64,000 nucleotides of DNA. Origin: Bacteroidales bacterium. GTDB taxonomy: Bacteria; Bacteroidota; Bacteroidia; Bacteroidales; UBA10428. Shown here one piece after another: positions 8,400 to 17,387 of this stretch. The stretch's first letter is position 1. Every line of letters starts with the position of its first letter. Made by a program: the position numbers and the translations under genes. Below the pieces are notes generated by a model. It worked only from the letters and a program-made list of their open reading frames with translations, did no database searches and had not been told where the DNA came from. Where the stretch lies: contig JAFGGU010000027.1 in assembly GCA_016930375.1 (NCBI GenBank), positions 1 to 64,000 on the forward strand, given 5' to 3'.

Positions 8400-9155
8400 A
8401 TGGAGCAGATAAAAAAAGGACTACCCAGTTTTATTACATCCCTGGGACTGATTATGGGTTGCATCTCTGTTGTGATATCCGTTTCACGCGGTGATCTTAA
8501 TCTGGCCGGTTATTTTATCCTTGCAGCGGCTTTTTTCGATTTCATGGACGGTTTTGCTGCCCGTACCTTAAATGCCATTACACCTTTTGGCAAGCAACTG
8601 GATTCCCTGGCAGATGTTGTCAGTTTCGGCGTGGCTCCCGCCATGATACTTTACCGGCTTATTCTTCTCTCGTATGTCAGCAGCTCATCCGGCTCTGATT
8701 ACGATGTGATGAATCCCACTTTCGGGCAATCCGTCATTCTTTACAGTTCATTCCTGGTTACTGTTTTTTCAGCGCTTAGGCTTGCAAAATTCAACCTCGA
8801 TTCGGAACAGGTAAAAAGCTTTAAAGGATTGGCAACACCAGCCAACGCTATATTCATTGCTGCCCTGGGTTTCATTGCCGAAAGCAGTCATGCTTTTCCT
8901 TTTGCCAGCCTGACTTTCAACAGGTATTTCCTGCTGGCCGTTGTTATACTGTCCTGCTATCTTTTGGTATCCAATATCAGGATGTTCTCCCTTAAGTTCT
9001 CCGATTATGGAATCCGGCAAAACTTCATCCGGTATTTATTTCTGCTCCTCGCGGTAGTGTTGATAGTGGTGCATGGACTTCCAGGCCTGGCTCCGGCTAT
9101 TGTCCTGTATATTATCCTGTCACTGGTGAACAACTGGTTTGTGAAAATGCAATAA
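8400..9155 (+). CDS. pssA: CDP-diacylglycerol-serine O-phosphatidyltransferase
   Basis: 251 residues with about eight membrane segments. The CDP-alcohol phosphotransferase signature is complete: D-G-F-A-A-R at 48-53, then G and the two Asp residues in FGKQLDSLADVVS. It makes phosphatidylserine from CDP-diacylglycerol and serine, the first step toward phosphatidylethanolamine, in the inner membrane. It stands alone on the plus strand between two minus-strand units; the decarboxylase partner is not in this window. Confidence 0.93.
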   Translation: MEQIKKGLPSFITSLGLIMGCISVVISVSRGDLNLAGYFILAAAFFDFMDGFAARTLNAITPFGKQLDSLADVVSFGVAPAMILYRLILLSYVSSSSGSDYDVMNPTFGQSVILYSSFLVTVFSALRLAKFNLDSEQVKSFKGLATPANAIFIAALGFIAESSHAFPFASLTFNRYFLLAVVILSCYLLVSNIRMFSLKFSDYGIRQNFIRYLFLLLAVVLIVVHGLPGLAPAIVLYIILSLVNNWFVKMQ

Positions 9156-9183
9156 TACCAGCGCTTTTCATTGAATATCCTTA

Positions 9184-9306
9184 TCAGGTTTTCCCGGTCT
9201 TTTGCTGCTTATTCTCATAATAGTCGAGCGCATACCTGACTGCGAACCAGCATATGATGATGACCACCGGCCAACTGAGCAAAAGGAGAATTGACGAGGT
9301 ATACAT
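9184..9306 (-). CDS. Small single-span membrane protein of the cytochrome bd operon (CydX-like by position)
   Basis: 40 residues, too short for usual gene finders. ATG at 9306-9304, TGA at 9186-9184. The protein starts MYTSSILLLLSWPVV, continues with IIICWFAVRYAL and ends in a charged tail (DYYENKQQKTGKT): one membrane helix of about 22 residues. It starts 19 bases after the cydB stop on the same strand. CydX-type subunits of other phyla are similarly short, follow cydB, and stabilise the bd oxidase haems. Sequence likeness to CydX is weak, so the assignment rests on size, topology and position. Confidence 0.65.
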   Translation of the reverse strand: MYTSSILLLLSWPVVIIICWFAVRYALDYYENKQQKTGKT

Positions 9307-9325
9307 GGCAAACTAGAATTTGTGG

Positions 9326-10483
9326 TTAATAAACATGAGATTCTGACCGGATTTCATTTTCGCTGATCTTTGTACGGTTCATGGATCGCCAGGCGTAAAA
9401 GATGTAAGCCACTACAAACGGTATCAGCAAGGAAACATAACTCATGGTAATAAGGGTATACCTGCTGGATGAACTGTTTATAATGGTGAGAGAACTTTGC
9501 AGATCGAAGGTGGAGGGGTAGTAGGAGGTATGGTTGTATCCGGCCAGGAGGAAAAGGCTGAAAACAAACAGGATGGTCCCGGTTCCCGAAAACCATATGC
9601 CCTTGCCGTATCCTCCTGTTACAAGGGTTTTAATAATGCCGGAAAGCACCAGCAGAATTCCCGCCAGGAAAAGAACAGCCACTACAGGCATCTGAATCAG
9701 ATTGTGCATGTATTTGAAATTCTCATAATAGACGATTCCTGATGTCGCATCCACTGCAAATCCTTTGCGGGTAAGAAGGATAATCACGAAGGCAAGAAAT
9801 ACCACTAGAAAGGGTATGGTATTTCGCAGCAGGGATTTTGCCGATCTCTCCTGTATGGCGTCATGCTGAACATTGTTTATGAAATAAAGAATTGCGAGGA
9901 TACGGGCCAGGAAGAAAACAGATAGTCCGAGAGTAAGATTGTGGATATTCAGTGCTGCTTCGAGCCCGTAGAAGGGTGTCTCCCACCTGGAAATCACCGG
10001 ATCGCTCACATTGGTGATATTTTTAAAATCGACGCTGAAAGATGAGCCTGTGAAGAACGTGGCCACGGCCGCGCCAAGCAGGATGGTTCCCAGGGCGCCG
10101 TTGATATACAGGAAAGTTTCGAAAGTGCGGGGACCGAAGACATTGGCCGGTTTTGACCGATATTCGTAGGACACGGCCTGCAGGACAAAACAGAAAAGAA
10201 TGAGCATCCAAACCCAGTAGGCGCCACCGAAACTTGTGGAATAGAACAAGGGGAAAGATGCAAAAAATGCCCCGCCGAAAGTCACCAGCGTAGTAAAGGT
10301 AAACTCCCACTTTCGTCCCAATGAATTCACCAGGAGGGTACGTTCTGTCTCATTTTTACCAAGGGTATAAATGAGGGTTTGTCCGCCCTGGACAAACAGC
10401 AAAAAAACCAGTAGTGCGCCCAGAAGTGAGATGATCGCCCACCAGTACTGCTGCAAAGCAAAATAGGATAAAGATTCAAACAT
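9326..10483 (-). CDS. cydB: Cytochrome bd quinol oxidase subunit II
   Basis: 385 residues, about nine membrane helices. It opens with YFALQQYWWAIISLLGALLVFLLFVQGGQ, close to CydB N-termini, and holds the WEFTFTTLVTFGGAFFASFP region. CydB pairs with CydA as the structural partner of the oxidase, which reduces O2 to water with menaquinol. Eight bases separate it from the cydA stop. The family is known for high O2 affinity, which in an anaerobe serves detoxification and nanaerobic respiration. Confidence 0.93.
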   Translation of the reverse strand: MFESLSYFALQQYWWAIISLLGALLVFLLFVQGGQTLIYTLGKNETERTLLVNSLGRKWEFTFTTLVTFGGAFFASFPLFYSTSFGGAYWVWMLILFCFVLQAVSYEYRSKPANVFGPRTFETFLYINGALGTILLGAAVATFFTGSSFSVDFKNITNVSDPVISRWETPFYGLEAALNIHNLTLGLSVFFLARILAILYFINNVQHDAIQERSAKSLLRNTIPFLVVFLAFVIILLTRKGFAVDATSGIVYYENFKYMHNLIQMPVVAVLFLAGILLVLSGIIKTLVTGGYGKGIWFSGTGTILFVFSLFLLAGYNHTSYYPSTFDLQSSLTIINSSSSRYTLITMSYVSLLIPFVVAYIFYAWRSMNRTKISENEIRSESHVY

Positions 10484-10491
10484 ATTCCTCC

Positions 10492-12045
10492 TTATTTAGG
10501 TCCGTTTTTAATTTGTCTGAACATGATTTTCAGTTCAGCAATCAGCAATGCGGTAAAAAGTATGGCAAAGAGAAAAAAGGTTATCTGAACCGAGGTTGTA
10601 TTGATATGCGAAACGGCTGCCATGGTGGGCAGGAGATCCTGGATCACCCAGGGTTGCCTTCCCATTTCCGCCAATACCCATCCGGCCTGGGAGGCGAGAT
10701 ACGCAAGGGGGATGGTGAAAACGGACAACCATAGTAATAACCTGTTGGATTCAATTTTATTTCTGAAAAGTGATAGCAATACCAGGAAAAGCAAAAGAAG
10801 AAAGAAAAATCCCAGGGCCACCATGATGTGAAAACTGTAAAAAGCAACCGGAACATTTGGAATTACGCTGTTCGGGTCGTCCATGAAGCCATATCCGAAA
10901 TAGCGGAAAAAGTCGTTTTTGAATTCTTCGCTGGTAAATCGGGCCTTCAATTGTTCATAGGCAGTCACATCACCGTTGTCACGCGCAGTTTTAAGCTGCG
11001 CCAGGGATTCCCGCGCAATCTTGCCCCGGTCTATCTTTTCTGCAACGGAAAGGATTCCCTGTTCAGGATTTCCATCAACCAGATCATTAATTCCGGGAAC
11101 AAAGGCATCGAAATTACCGAAGGCCAGGAGTGAAAGAAATTTTGGAATTTCAATTTTAAAGGCAAGCTCTTTGGTATTGCGGGTGCTCGTATCTGCAGGA
11201 TCGTCAGATAACAAACCGATGACCATCAGCCCGGCTCCTTCCTTGCCATTGTAAAGCCCTTCCATGGCTGACAGTTTCATGGGCTGAACTTCGGCAACCT
11301 GCTTGGCAGATCCATCTCCGGTATAGATCAGCATGAGGGACGAGATCAAACCAAAAACACCTGCAACCAGCATACTGCGCTTGGCCAGTGATTGCTCCCT
11401 GTTTTTAAGCAGGTACCAGGCGCTTACGCCAACCACAAACAGGGCCGCCAGCACGTAACCGGACGTGATGGTATGAAGAAATTTATTTACTGCAACGGGA
11501 GACAGAAAGACCTCCCAGAAATTTAACATTTCATTCCGCGCCGTATCGGGATTAAAGTGCATGCCTACCGGTTTCTGCATCCACGCATTGGCAACCAGTA
11601 TCCACAAAGCAGATAGATTTGAACCGAAAGCAACCAGCCAGGTTGAGATCAGGTGGGATTTTTTACTGACCTTATTCCATCCAAAAAACATGACGGCAAT
11701 AAAAGTGGATTCCAGGAAAAATGCCATGATCCCTTCAATGGCAAGGGGAGCTCCGAAAATGTCCCCGACAAACCAGGAATAATTGGACCAGTTGGTTCCG
11801 AATTCAAATTCAAGTATGATGCCGGTGGCTACACCAATGGCGAAATTTATACCGAAAAGTGTCATCCAGAACTTGGTGATCCTTTTCCATTCTTCATTGC
11901 CCGTTCGCACATAGATTGATTCCATGATGGCGATTATGAAGGACAGTCCGAGGGTCAACGGGACAAATATCCAATGATACATGGCGGTGAGCGCAAATTG
12001 CCCACGCGACCAGTTAACCAATGAGAAATCGATGTTTTCAAACAT
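10492..12045 (-). CDS. cydA: Cytochrome bd quinol oxidase subunit I
   Basis: 517 residues. The haem ligands expected in CydA are visible: His24 in TAMYHWIFVPL (haem b595 position), His in VNKFLHTITSGY (b558) and Met in LAEMGRQPW (b558). EFEFGTNW and FLESTF hold conserved acidic residues of the proton/O2 path. The stretch between about 250 and 390 is long, like the extended Q-loop class, but differs in sequence from the enterobacterial loop. It lies between DUF4492 (2-base gap) and cydB (8-base gap). Anaerobes of this phylum use it to remove O2 at low tension. Confidence 0.95.
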   Translation of the reverse strand: MFENIDFSLVNWSRGQFALTAMYHWIFVPLTLGLSFIIAIMESIYVRTGNEEWKRITKFWMTLFGINFAIGVATGIILEFEFGTNWSNYSWFVGDIFGAPLAIEGIMAFFLESTFIAVMFFGWNKVSKKSHLISTWLVAFGSNLSALWILVANAWMQKPVGMHFNPDTARNEMLNFWEVFLSPVAVNKFLHTITSGYVLAALFVVGVSAWYLLKNREQSLAKRSMLVAGVFGLISSLMLIYTGDGSAKQVAEVQPMKLSAMEGLYNGKEGAGLMVIGLLSDDPADTSTRNTKELAFKIEIPKFLSLLAFGNFDAFVPGINDLVDGNPEQGILSVAEKIDRGKIARESLAQLKTARDNGDVTAYEQLKARFTSEEFKNDFFRYFGYGFMDDPNSVIPNVPVAFYSFHIMVALGFFFLLLLFLVLLSLFRNKIESNRLLLWLSVFTIPLAYLASQAGWVLAEMGRQPWVIQDLLPTMAAVSHINTTSVQITFFLFAILFTALLIAELKIMFRQIKNGPK

Positions 12046-12047
12046 AT

Positions 12048-12275
12048 TTATCGGGGTTTTACCAACTGCTCAATTACATAATCTCCTCTTTCCCTGTCGT
12101 TCTTGAAATTAACTTTCAGGATGTCCGGGAAAAAGAAAATTTTAAGGATGAAAAACAGGATGAAGAGTTTGATGAGGATAATGATCCATAACTTTTTTCC
12201 TACCGTCATGTCACGGAAGCCCTCATAATAAAAACGAAAGATCTTATGGAAAACAGACCGGTTCAAAGCAAGCAT
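12048..12275 (-). CDS. DUF4492 protein, first gene of the cytochrome bd operon
   Basis: 75 residues with one strongly hydrophobic helix at about 28-49. The family hallmark FYYEGFRDMTVGKKLW (residues 15-30) precedes the helix, followed by FFFPDIL. DUF4492 genes sit directly upstream of cydA in Bacteroidota and Epsilonproteobacteria. The role is not established; an assembly or accessory subunit is the natural guess. Two bases separate its stop from cydA. Confidence 0.88.
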   Translation of the reverse strand: MLALNRSVFHKIFRFYYEGFRDMTVGKKLWIIILIKLFILFFILKIFFFPDILKVNFKNDRERGDYVIEQLVKPR

Positions 12276-12307
12276 CTATTGATCTATATAAAGATATAAA
12301 TTTAATT

Positions 12308-12315
12308 TATTTTTG
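12308..12315 (+). promoter_or_regulatory. -7 element for the flavodiiron gene
   Basis: TATTTTTG, 23 bases before the ATG at 12339, in the 63-base divergent spacer shared with the cytochrome bd operon. A TTG lies 26 bases upstream, farther than the ideal spacing. Confidence 0.5.
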
Positions 12316-12338
12316 CACAAACCAATTGCTTTATAGAA

Positions 12339-13568
12339 ATGCTGAAAGATGATCAGGTGTTAAGCATCTCAAAAGATGTCAGCTGGATCGGGATTCTGGA
12401 TAAAAGTATCGTCACCTTTGATATTGTGATGGAGACCAGGGAAGGCACAACGTATAATTCCTATTTCATTGATGCCGATAAGAAAGTGGTCATTGATACA
12501 GTCAAGGAAAGCTTCCATGACATTTACCTCAGCAAACTCACGCGTGTAACAGATCCTTCGGAAATCGATTACATTGTGGTTACACATACTGAACCTGATC
12601 ATTCGGGTTGTGTGAAGCACCTTCTCGACCTGGCACCAAAAGCAGTTGTTTATGGAAGCAGGCAGGCGATCAATTATCTTCAGGACATGGTGAACCGGCC
12701 CTTTGAATTTGTTGCCGTAAAGGATGGCGATTTGCTTGATCTCGGGAATAAGACCCTCCGGTTTATTTCTGCTCCGAATCTTCACTGGCCTGATTCGATA
12801 TATGCATACCTGCAGGAAGATAAATTGTTGTTCACCTGCGATTCTTTCGGCGCTCATTGCTGCCGCGAGGCCATGTTTGATGACCTGGTGGGAGATTACG
12901 GAGACTCCTTCAGGTATTATTTTGACGTTATCCTGAAGCCATTCAGCAGTTTTATGATCAAGGCCATTGAAAAAATCAGGACACTGGAGATCGAGGCCAT
13001 ATGTCCGGGACATGGACCTATCCTGCGTTCCACCTGGAAGGAAAAAGTAAATCTCTCCTCGAAGTATGCCGAGCAATACCTGGCTGATTCACTTTGCATG
13101 GATAACAGCATTCTGATCACCTATGTTTCAGCCTATGGGTTTACCCGACAAATGGCGGAAGCCATAGCCACTGGCATTCGTGAGGTGGTGGATTATTCTG
13201 TCAACCTGGTGGATATTGAGAATATTTTGTTGGGGGATCTTGAAGAATTGATAGTCCGCAGTAAATCGCTGCTGGTAGGGTCACCTACAATCAATCAGAA
13301 TACCTTGTTGCCGGTATACCGGATGTTCGCTGTTATCAATCCGATCCGGGACAGGGGCAAAAAGGCAGCGGCTTTCGGATCATACGGCTGGAGCGGAGAA
13401 GCAGTTAAAATCATTGAGAATCAGCTTAAGGCGTTGAAATTGAACGTGGTCATGGAAGGTATTTCCAGCAAATTCTCGCCAGGAGAGCAGAAGTATAACC
13501 ACATGGTTGATTTTGGACGCAGTTTTGCCCGGTACCTGGTTGAACCGGGCACTGAATCCGGGGCTTAA
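12339..13568 (+). CDS. Flavodiiron protein, FprA family A-type flavoprotein
   Basis: 409 residues. The N-terminal metallo-beta-lactamase-like domain has a full set of diiron ligands: His83, Glu85, Asp87 and His88 in THTEPDH, then His149, Asp168 and His225 (CPGHGP). The C-terminal flavodoxin domain begins near 257 with an FMN loop at YVSAYGFTRQ. Such proteins reduce O2 to water, or NO to N2O, in the cytoplasm using rubredoxin or similar donors. It is transcribed away from the cytochrome bd operon from a 63-base spacer, so both O2-removing systems may share control. Its stop overlaps the convergent T9SS gene by 4 bases. Confidence 0.94.
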   Translation: MLKDDQVLSISKDVSWIGILDKSIVTFDIVMETREGTTYNSYFIDADKKVVIDTVKESFHDIYLSKLTRVTDPSEIDYIVVTHTEPDHSGCVKHLLDLAPKAVVYGSRQAINYLQDMVNRPFEFVAVKDGDLLDLGNKTLRFISAPNLHWPDSIYAYLQEDKLLFTCDSFGAHCCREAMFDDLVGDYGDSFRYYFDVILKPFSSFMIKAIEKIRTLEIEAICPGHGPILRSTWKEKVNLSSKYAEQYLADSLCMDNSILITYVSAYGFTRQMAEAIATGIREVVDYSVNLVDIENILLGDLEELIVRSKSLLVGSPTINQNTLLPVYRMFAVINPIRDRGKKAAAFGSYGWSGEAVKIIENQLKALKLNVVMEGISSKFSPGEQKYNHMVDFGRSFARYLVEPGTESGA

Positions 13569-16500
13569 AATCCTTTTGAAATAATGACCTTGCTGATACC
13601 AATTAGCTGATCGCGGCTAACCATTCTGAATACATACAGGCCATCCGGATAAGCATCCACAGGAATTTCGGTTCTTTTTGTTCCTGAAGGGATCTGCTTC
13701 ACAAATACAAGACCTCCCAGGTTATTGTAGATTTCGAGGGTGATATCTTCGGCGGTTTCCCGGTTGAATTCAACATTTGCCATTCCGTTGACAGGATTGG
13801 GATAAACCCTGTAAGATTCCTCCTTGCCTGATCCGGACAAGTTGTCATCTGCCAGGTGAATACTCCCAATGGTATCGATGGCGGCCTGGTATACCTCGAA
13901 TGTGGATTCATCCTGGACGAAGGCAACAACCCTTAGCTGTTGACCGTCATAAACATGGTGCAGTTCCAGGGACTGGTTCACGTACCTGGGCTCGTCCTTT
14001 TTCCATCCCTCGTAAATGGCGGTACCGGCTGCATCGGGCAGCATGGCTTTCACGACGCTTTCAAAAGATGTTTCCCCATTGCTGCCTTTTTCACCCGTGA
14101 TCACCTTTTCGATAACCGCGATGCGCACGGTGAGTTGTTTCGCAGGAATATCCTTTAACGCAAACACCTGGGCTTCGGTACTCAAAATATTATTGGATAC
14201 CTTGGAGTTCAGAGAGATCCAGAAATCAGCGTCGTTCAGGGATTCCACCATCACCGGCACGGGAGTAAGCCGAAGTATTTCATGGTCAAAACGGTTTGCC
14301 GATTTTGAGCCACCGTTCAGAATGGTATAGGGTACGTTGGAGAAACCGTAATAGAATACCCGGGCTCCCGGGATCGACGGATTATGCTGATTAAAAGGGT
14401 CTGCTCCCGGGAAAGAGGTATGATATTGCAGATCAATGATGCTGATGTCATTGCTGTTGGCCATGTTGTTCAGCACGGCATTGACGGAGTCACAATCTTC
14501 ACTGGATGAGTTGGTGAAGTGTTCCAGCAAAACCGTGCGGTTGCGTTCACCAATCCAGAAATTGTCAAATGCAAATCCATTGTTGTTTCGCGCTGTACCA
14601 TCGGATCCATAGGCAATCCTGAATTGAACCAATTTCCTGTTCCTCAGCACATCCAGCGAATGTCTTGCTACTTTCCAATCGGTGTCATTGCCCTGGCTGT
14701 TATAATTGGACCAGCCCAGGGATTGGTCTCCCGGTTTACCGTCGATCTGGTAATCGTTAAACCAGTTCAAGCCATCACTCAATTCTCCAAGCACCTGCCA
14801 GGTTTTGCCGTTATCCACGCTGTACTGCAGGGTAGCCCCGTCACGATCGAGATTGAACAATCTCCAGATACTCATTTTCAGCATGGGTCTCAGGGTGTTC
14901 GTAAAATCGAAGCACGGACTGGTGACCCAGGATTGTTCACGGGGAGGACTGTCACCTGTTATATAGGTGTACCAGCAGTGATCGCCGGTAAAACCTTTGG
15001 TGGGATTGCCCAGGCGCCAGCTGTTGACTGCCGACGGGGAAGATGTTTCACTTTGCCATTCGATGGGATTGTTTGCAAAACTTTCCTCATAGGTCTTATC
15101 GGCAAGCTTTATCACAGGTCTCAGGGCAAATACTTTTTTCACCGTATCTGAGCAACCGTCCGACGTTTGAATCATCATCTCAATGTTATGATTGCCGGCG
15201 TTTGGGAAGGTATGTGTAACATCACGGGTAGTATAGGAATCGAAACCGGTTGCTTTGTATATTTTCCAGTTGTATCCGGTTATACTTCCGGAAGAAACGG
15301 AAGATGAATTGGACAGGGTAACGGACTGGCCTGCCTGATAACATTCGGTATCCCATTTGAAGTTTGCGGTGGGGGAATTACTGATATTAAAATGTTCATT
15401 TACGGAAAACGAAGTCCCGTCGACATAAGAATAAGTTATGGTATAATTGCCAACAGCAAGCCTGGAAGGATAAACCGTAGCCGTATTGTTATGGTGATCT
15501 GTGAGTCCGGTACCTCCGCTGATGGTAAAGCTGCCGGTGACCCCGATCATATTAACGCCTGTTACTGTGAAGGCGTCTTCGTTGCGACAAAAAGTCGTAC
15601 GATCATTCTCAAATTCGATTACGGCACTGGCTTCCAGAATTCTGACAACAGCGGTGTCATAACCAAAACAGGAATTCTGGGATTCCCGGTAGGCATATAC
15701 AATATTATGTGTTCCGACCGGTGGCAGGGAGGGCACAAAATACCAGAGATCATTGTACGGGATCACGCCCAGACCTGTAAATGTGCCGCCGGACGGGGTG
15801 CCTGTTATAGGAACCCATTCCAATGACTGTTTGTCATAAGCCGGGGCGAGACCCGACAAAGTCACATCAGGAGCGGGGTTAACGGTAACGGTAGCGCTTC
15901 CCGATACCGTGCCCTTGCAATATTCGTCGTACACCTCATGCAGGGTGTATGTGCCACCCTGTTGCACTGAAAGGACATGCGGACTCAAGGTAACATTGGG
16001 GACCTCCGTGGTATTTTGTGAATTTCTTCTGTAACTGAACTTCCAGGGGGCCGTTCCGGTAAGGGTTATTTGCAGGGAAGCGGTTTCTCCCGGACAAAGG
16101 TTGTAGATTCCTGAAATGGCGGCAGTGGGTAAAGGCCTGGATATAATTCTTGCATAGCCTGATCCGACTGTATCGCCCGTACAGTGGGCATCTGAAATGG
16201 ATTTAATCCTGTAGGTGCCTTCACGTCTCACGGTAAATGTATATGGATTAGCTCCTATATCTCTATATATCACATCGTTTCCATTATCTCTGGTAACCGT
16301 GAATGTCCATGGGGATGTTCCTGCAAGATCAACCCGGATCGGTGCAGAAATAGTTTCTTCGTTGCAAAAAATGGCACTGCCGCTTATAACAGCATTTACA
16401 CGTTTATTTACGATAAGGTTCCGGGTGACGGTATTGCTCACAAGGATTCCGTCACTGACCGTAAAGGAAAAAGTGCGATTGCCGGCTTCGGGATTCAGCA

Positions 16501-17320
16501 AGTCGGTATTCTCGTATTTAATGCTTCTGAGTGCAGTCACGTAGTTTTCAATCCTGCTTTCGCCTGTCAGCGACATTTTGCCGGCTTCGGGATCCCACGA
16601 TCCGGTGATCCCGTTTTGATTGGTGAACCTCAGAAAATCCTCGTTCTGCGTATATCCTTCAGTGATAAATACTTCCGCGGAAACAAGCCGGTCATTATCG
16701 GGATCAGCGATGTTCAGGGAGGATGTGATGGTGGCCTGCCCGGAACGAATGCAATACACAGGCGTGCTGGTTTCAATGCCGGATAATACGGGCGCAAGGT
16801 TGGCTGATTTCAACACGATATTCCTGGAAACCGTATTGCTGTTGTCCTCGCCGTCGTTTACCCTGAAGGAAACAGTTCTTGTTGCCATGGATGGATTTTG
16901 CCTGTCCGTATTTTCATAGCGTACACTGCGGAGCGCGGCCTGGTAATTTTCGACGGATGACCGGCCGGATAATGTTAGTACTCCTGAAAAAGGATTCCAG
17001 TAACCGGTGATCCTGTTCTGGTTGGTGAACCTGAGGACATCCTCGGTGGCATCATATCCCTGTGTGAACCGGATCGTTGCTGACCTGAGGGACTGGCTGT
17101 CCTCGTCCCGTACGGTGATTGTACTTGTGATTTCCCTGGTTCCGCTTCCCTTTTCATAAATCAGATCGTCAGATTCAATTCTATCCAGAACAGGGGCTTC
17201 ATCTGCCACTTCGAGCTGTGGAACGGGCTCTCCGAAGGAAGGCATGACAAACCGCGGATAGAAAATAAATAATGCTGCTAGGATGAGTGTGATGAATAGA
17301 ACGTATTTGTCAGTTTTCAT
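13565..17320 (-). CDS. Large T9SS-exported surface protein, paralogue A
   Basis: About 1251 residues from ATG 17320 (MKTDKYVLFITLIL, a clean signal sequence); the frame stays open to an ATG at 17374. Order: two cadherin-like repeats of about 110 residues (each with RFTNQN and ALRS.. YENTD), Ig-like repeats with GTAPWKFSYRRN, a PKD-like domain (HTFPNAGNHNIEM), a jelly-roll-like segment (SWVTSPCFDFT), an Omp28-like segment (LLEHFTNSSSEDCDS to YTILNGGS), and a T9SS type A sorting domain (YPNPVNGMANVEF to the end). It should be secreted through the outer membrane and anchored on the surface. The last 750 residues closely match the upstream gene. Ligand unknown; adhesion or matrix function is inference. 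Confidence 0.88.
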   Translation of the reverse strand: MKTDKYVLFITLILAALFIFYPRFVMPSFGEPVPQLEVADEAPVLDRIESDDLIYEKGSGTREITSTITVRDEDSQSLRSATIRFTQGYDATEDVLRFTNQNRITGYWNPFSGVLTLSGRSSVENYQAALRSVRYENTDRQNPSMATRTVSFRVNDGEDNSNTVSRNIVLKSANLAPVLSGIETSTPVYCIRSGQATITSSLNIADPDNDRLVSAEVFITEGYTQNEDFLRFTNQNGITGSWDPEAGKMSLTGESRIENYVTALRSIKYENTDLLNPEAGNRTFSFTVSDGILVSNTVTRNLIVNKRVNAVISGSAIFCNEETISAPIRVDLAGTSPWTFTVTRDNGNDVIYRDIGANPYTFTVRREGTYRIKSISDAHCTGDTVGSGYARIISRPLPTAAISGIYNLCPGETASLQITLTGTAPWKFSYRRNSQNTTEVPNVTLSPHVLSVQQGGTYTLHEVYDEYCKGTVSGSATVTVNPAPDVTLSGLAPAYDKQSLEWVPITGTPSGGTFTGLGVIPYNDLWYFVPSLPPVGTHNIVYAYRESQNSCFGYDTAVVRILEASAVIEFENDRTTFCRNEDAFTVTGVNMIGVTGSFTISGGTGLTDHHNNTATVYPSRLAVGNYTITYSYVDGTSFSVNEHFNISNSPTANFKWDTECYQAGQSVTLSNSSSVSSGSITGYNWKIYKATGFDSYTTRDVTHTFPNAGNHNIEMMIQTSDGCSDTVKKVFALRPVIKLADKTYEESFANNPIEWQSETSSPSAVNSWRLGNPTKGFTGDHCWYTYITGDSPPREQSWVTSPCFDFTNTLRPMLKMSIWRLFNLDRDGATLQYSVDNGKTWQVLGELSDGLNWFNDYQIDGKPGDQSLGWSNYNSQGNDTDWKVARHSLDVLRNRKLVQFRIAYGSDGTARNNNGFAFDNFWIGERNRTVLLEHFTNSSSEDCDSVNAVLNNMANSNDISIIDLQYHTSFPGADPFNQHNPSIPGARVFYYGFSNVPYTILNGGSKSANRFDHEILRLTPVPVMVESLNDADFWISLNSKVSNNILSTEAQVFALKDIPAKQLTVRIAVIEKVITGEKGSNGETSFESVVKAMLPDAAGTAIYEGWKKDEPRYVNQSLELHHVYDGQQLRVVAFVQDESTFEVYQAAIDTIGSIHLADDNLSGSGKEESYRVYPNPVNGMANVEFNRETAEDITLEIYNNLGGLVFVKQIPSGTKRTEIPVDAYPDGLYVFRMVSRDQLIGISKVIISKGF

Positions 17321-17387
17321 GACTGAAAGGGTTAAGTATGGATGAATAACGAACAGGCAGTGTGCAGAAAACACATGCCTGTCCGGA

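Noticed and set aside
14519-15151. 210-codon plus-strand open frame antisense to the T9SS gene
   Set aside because: Antisense to well-supported coding sequence; the same phantom frame recurs in the paralogue because the DNA is duplicated.
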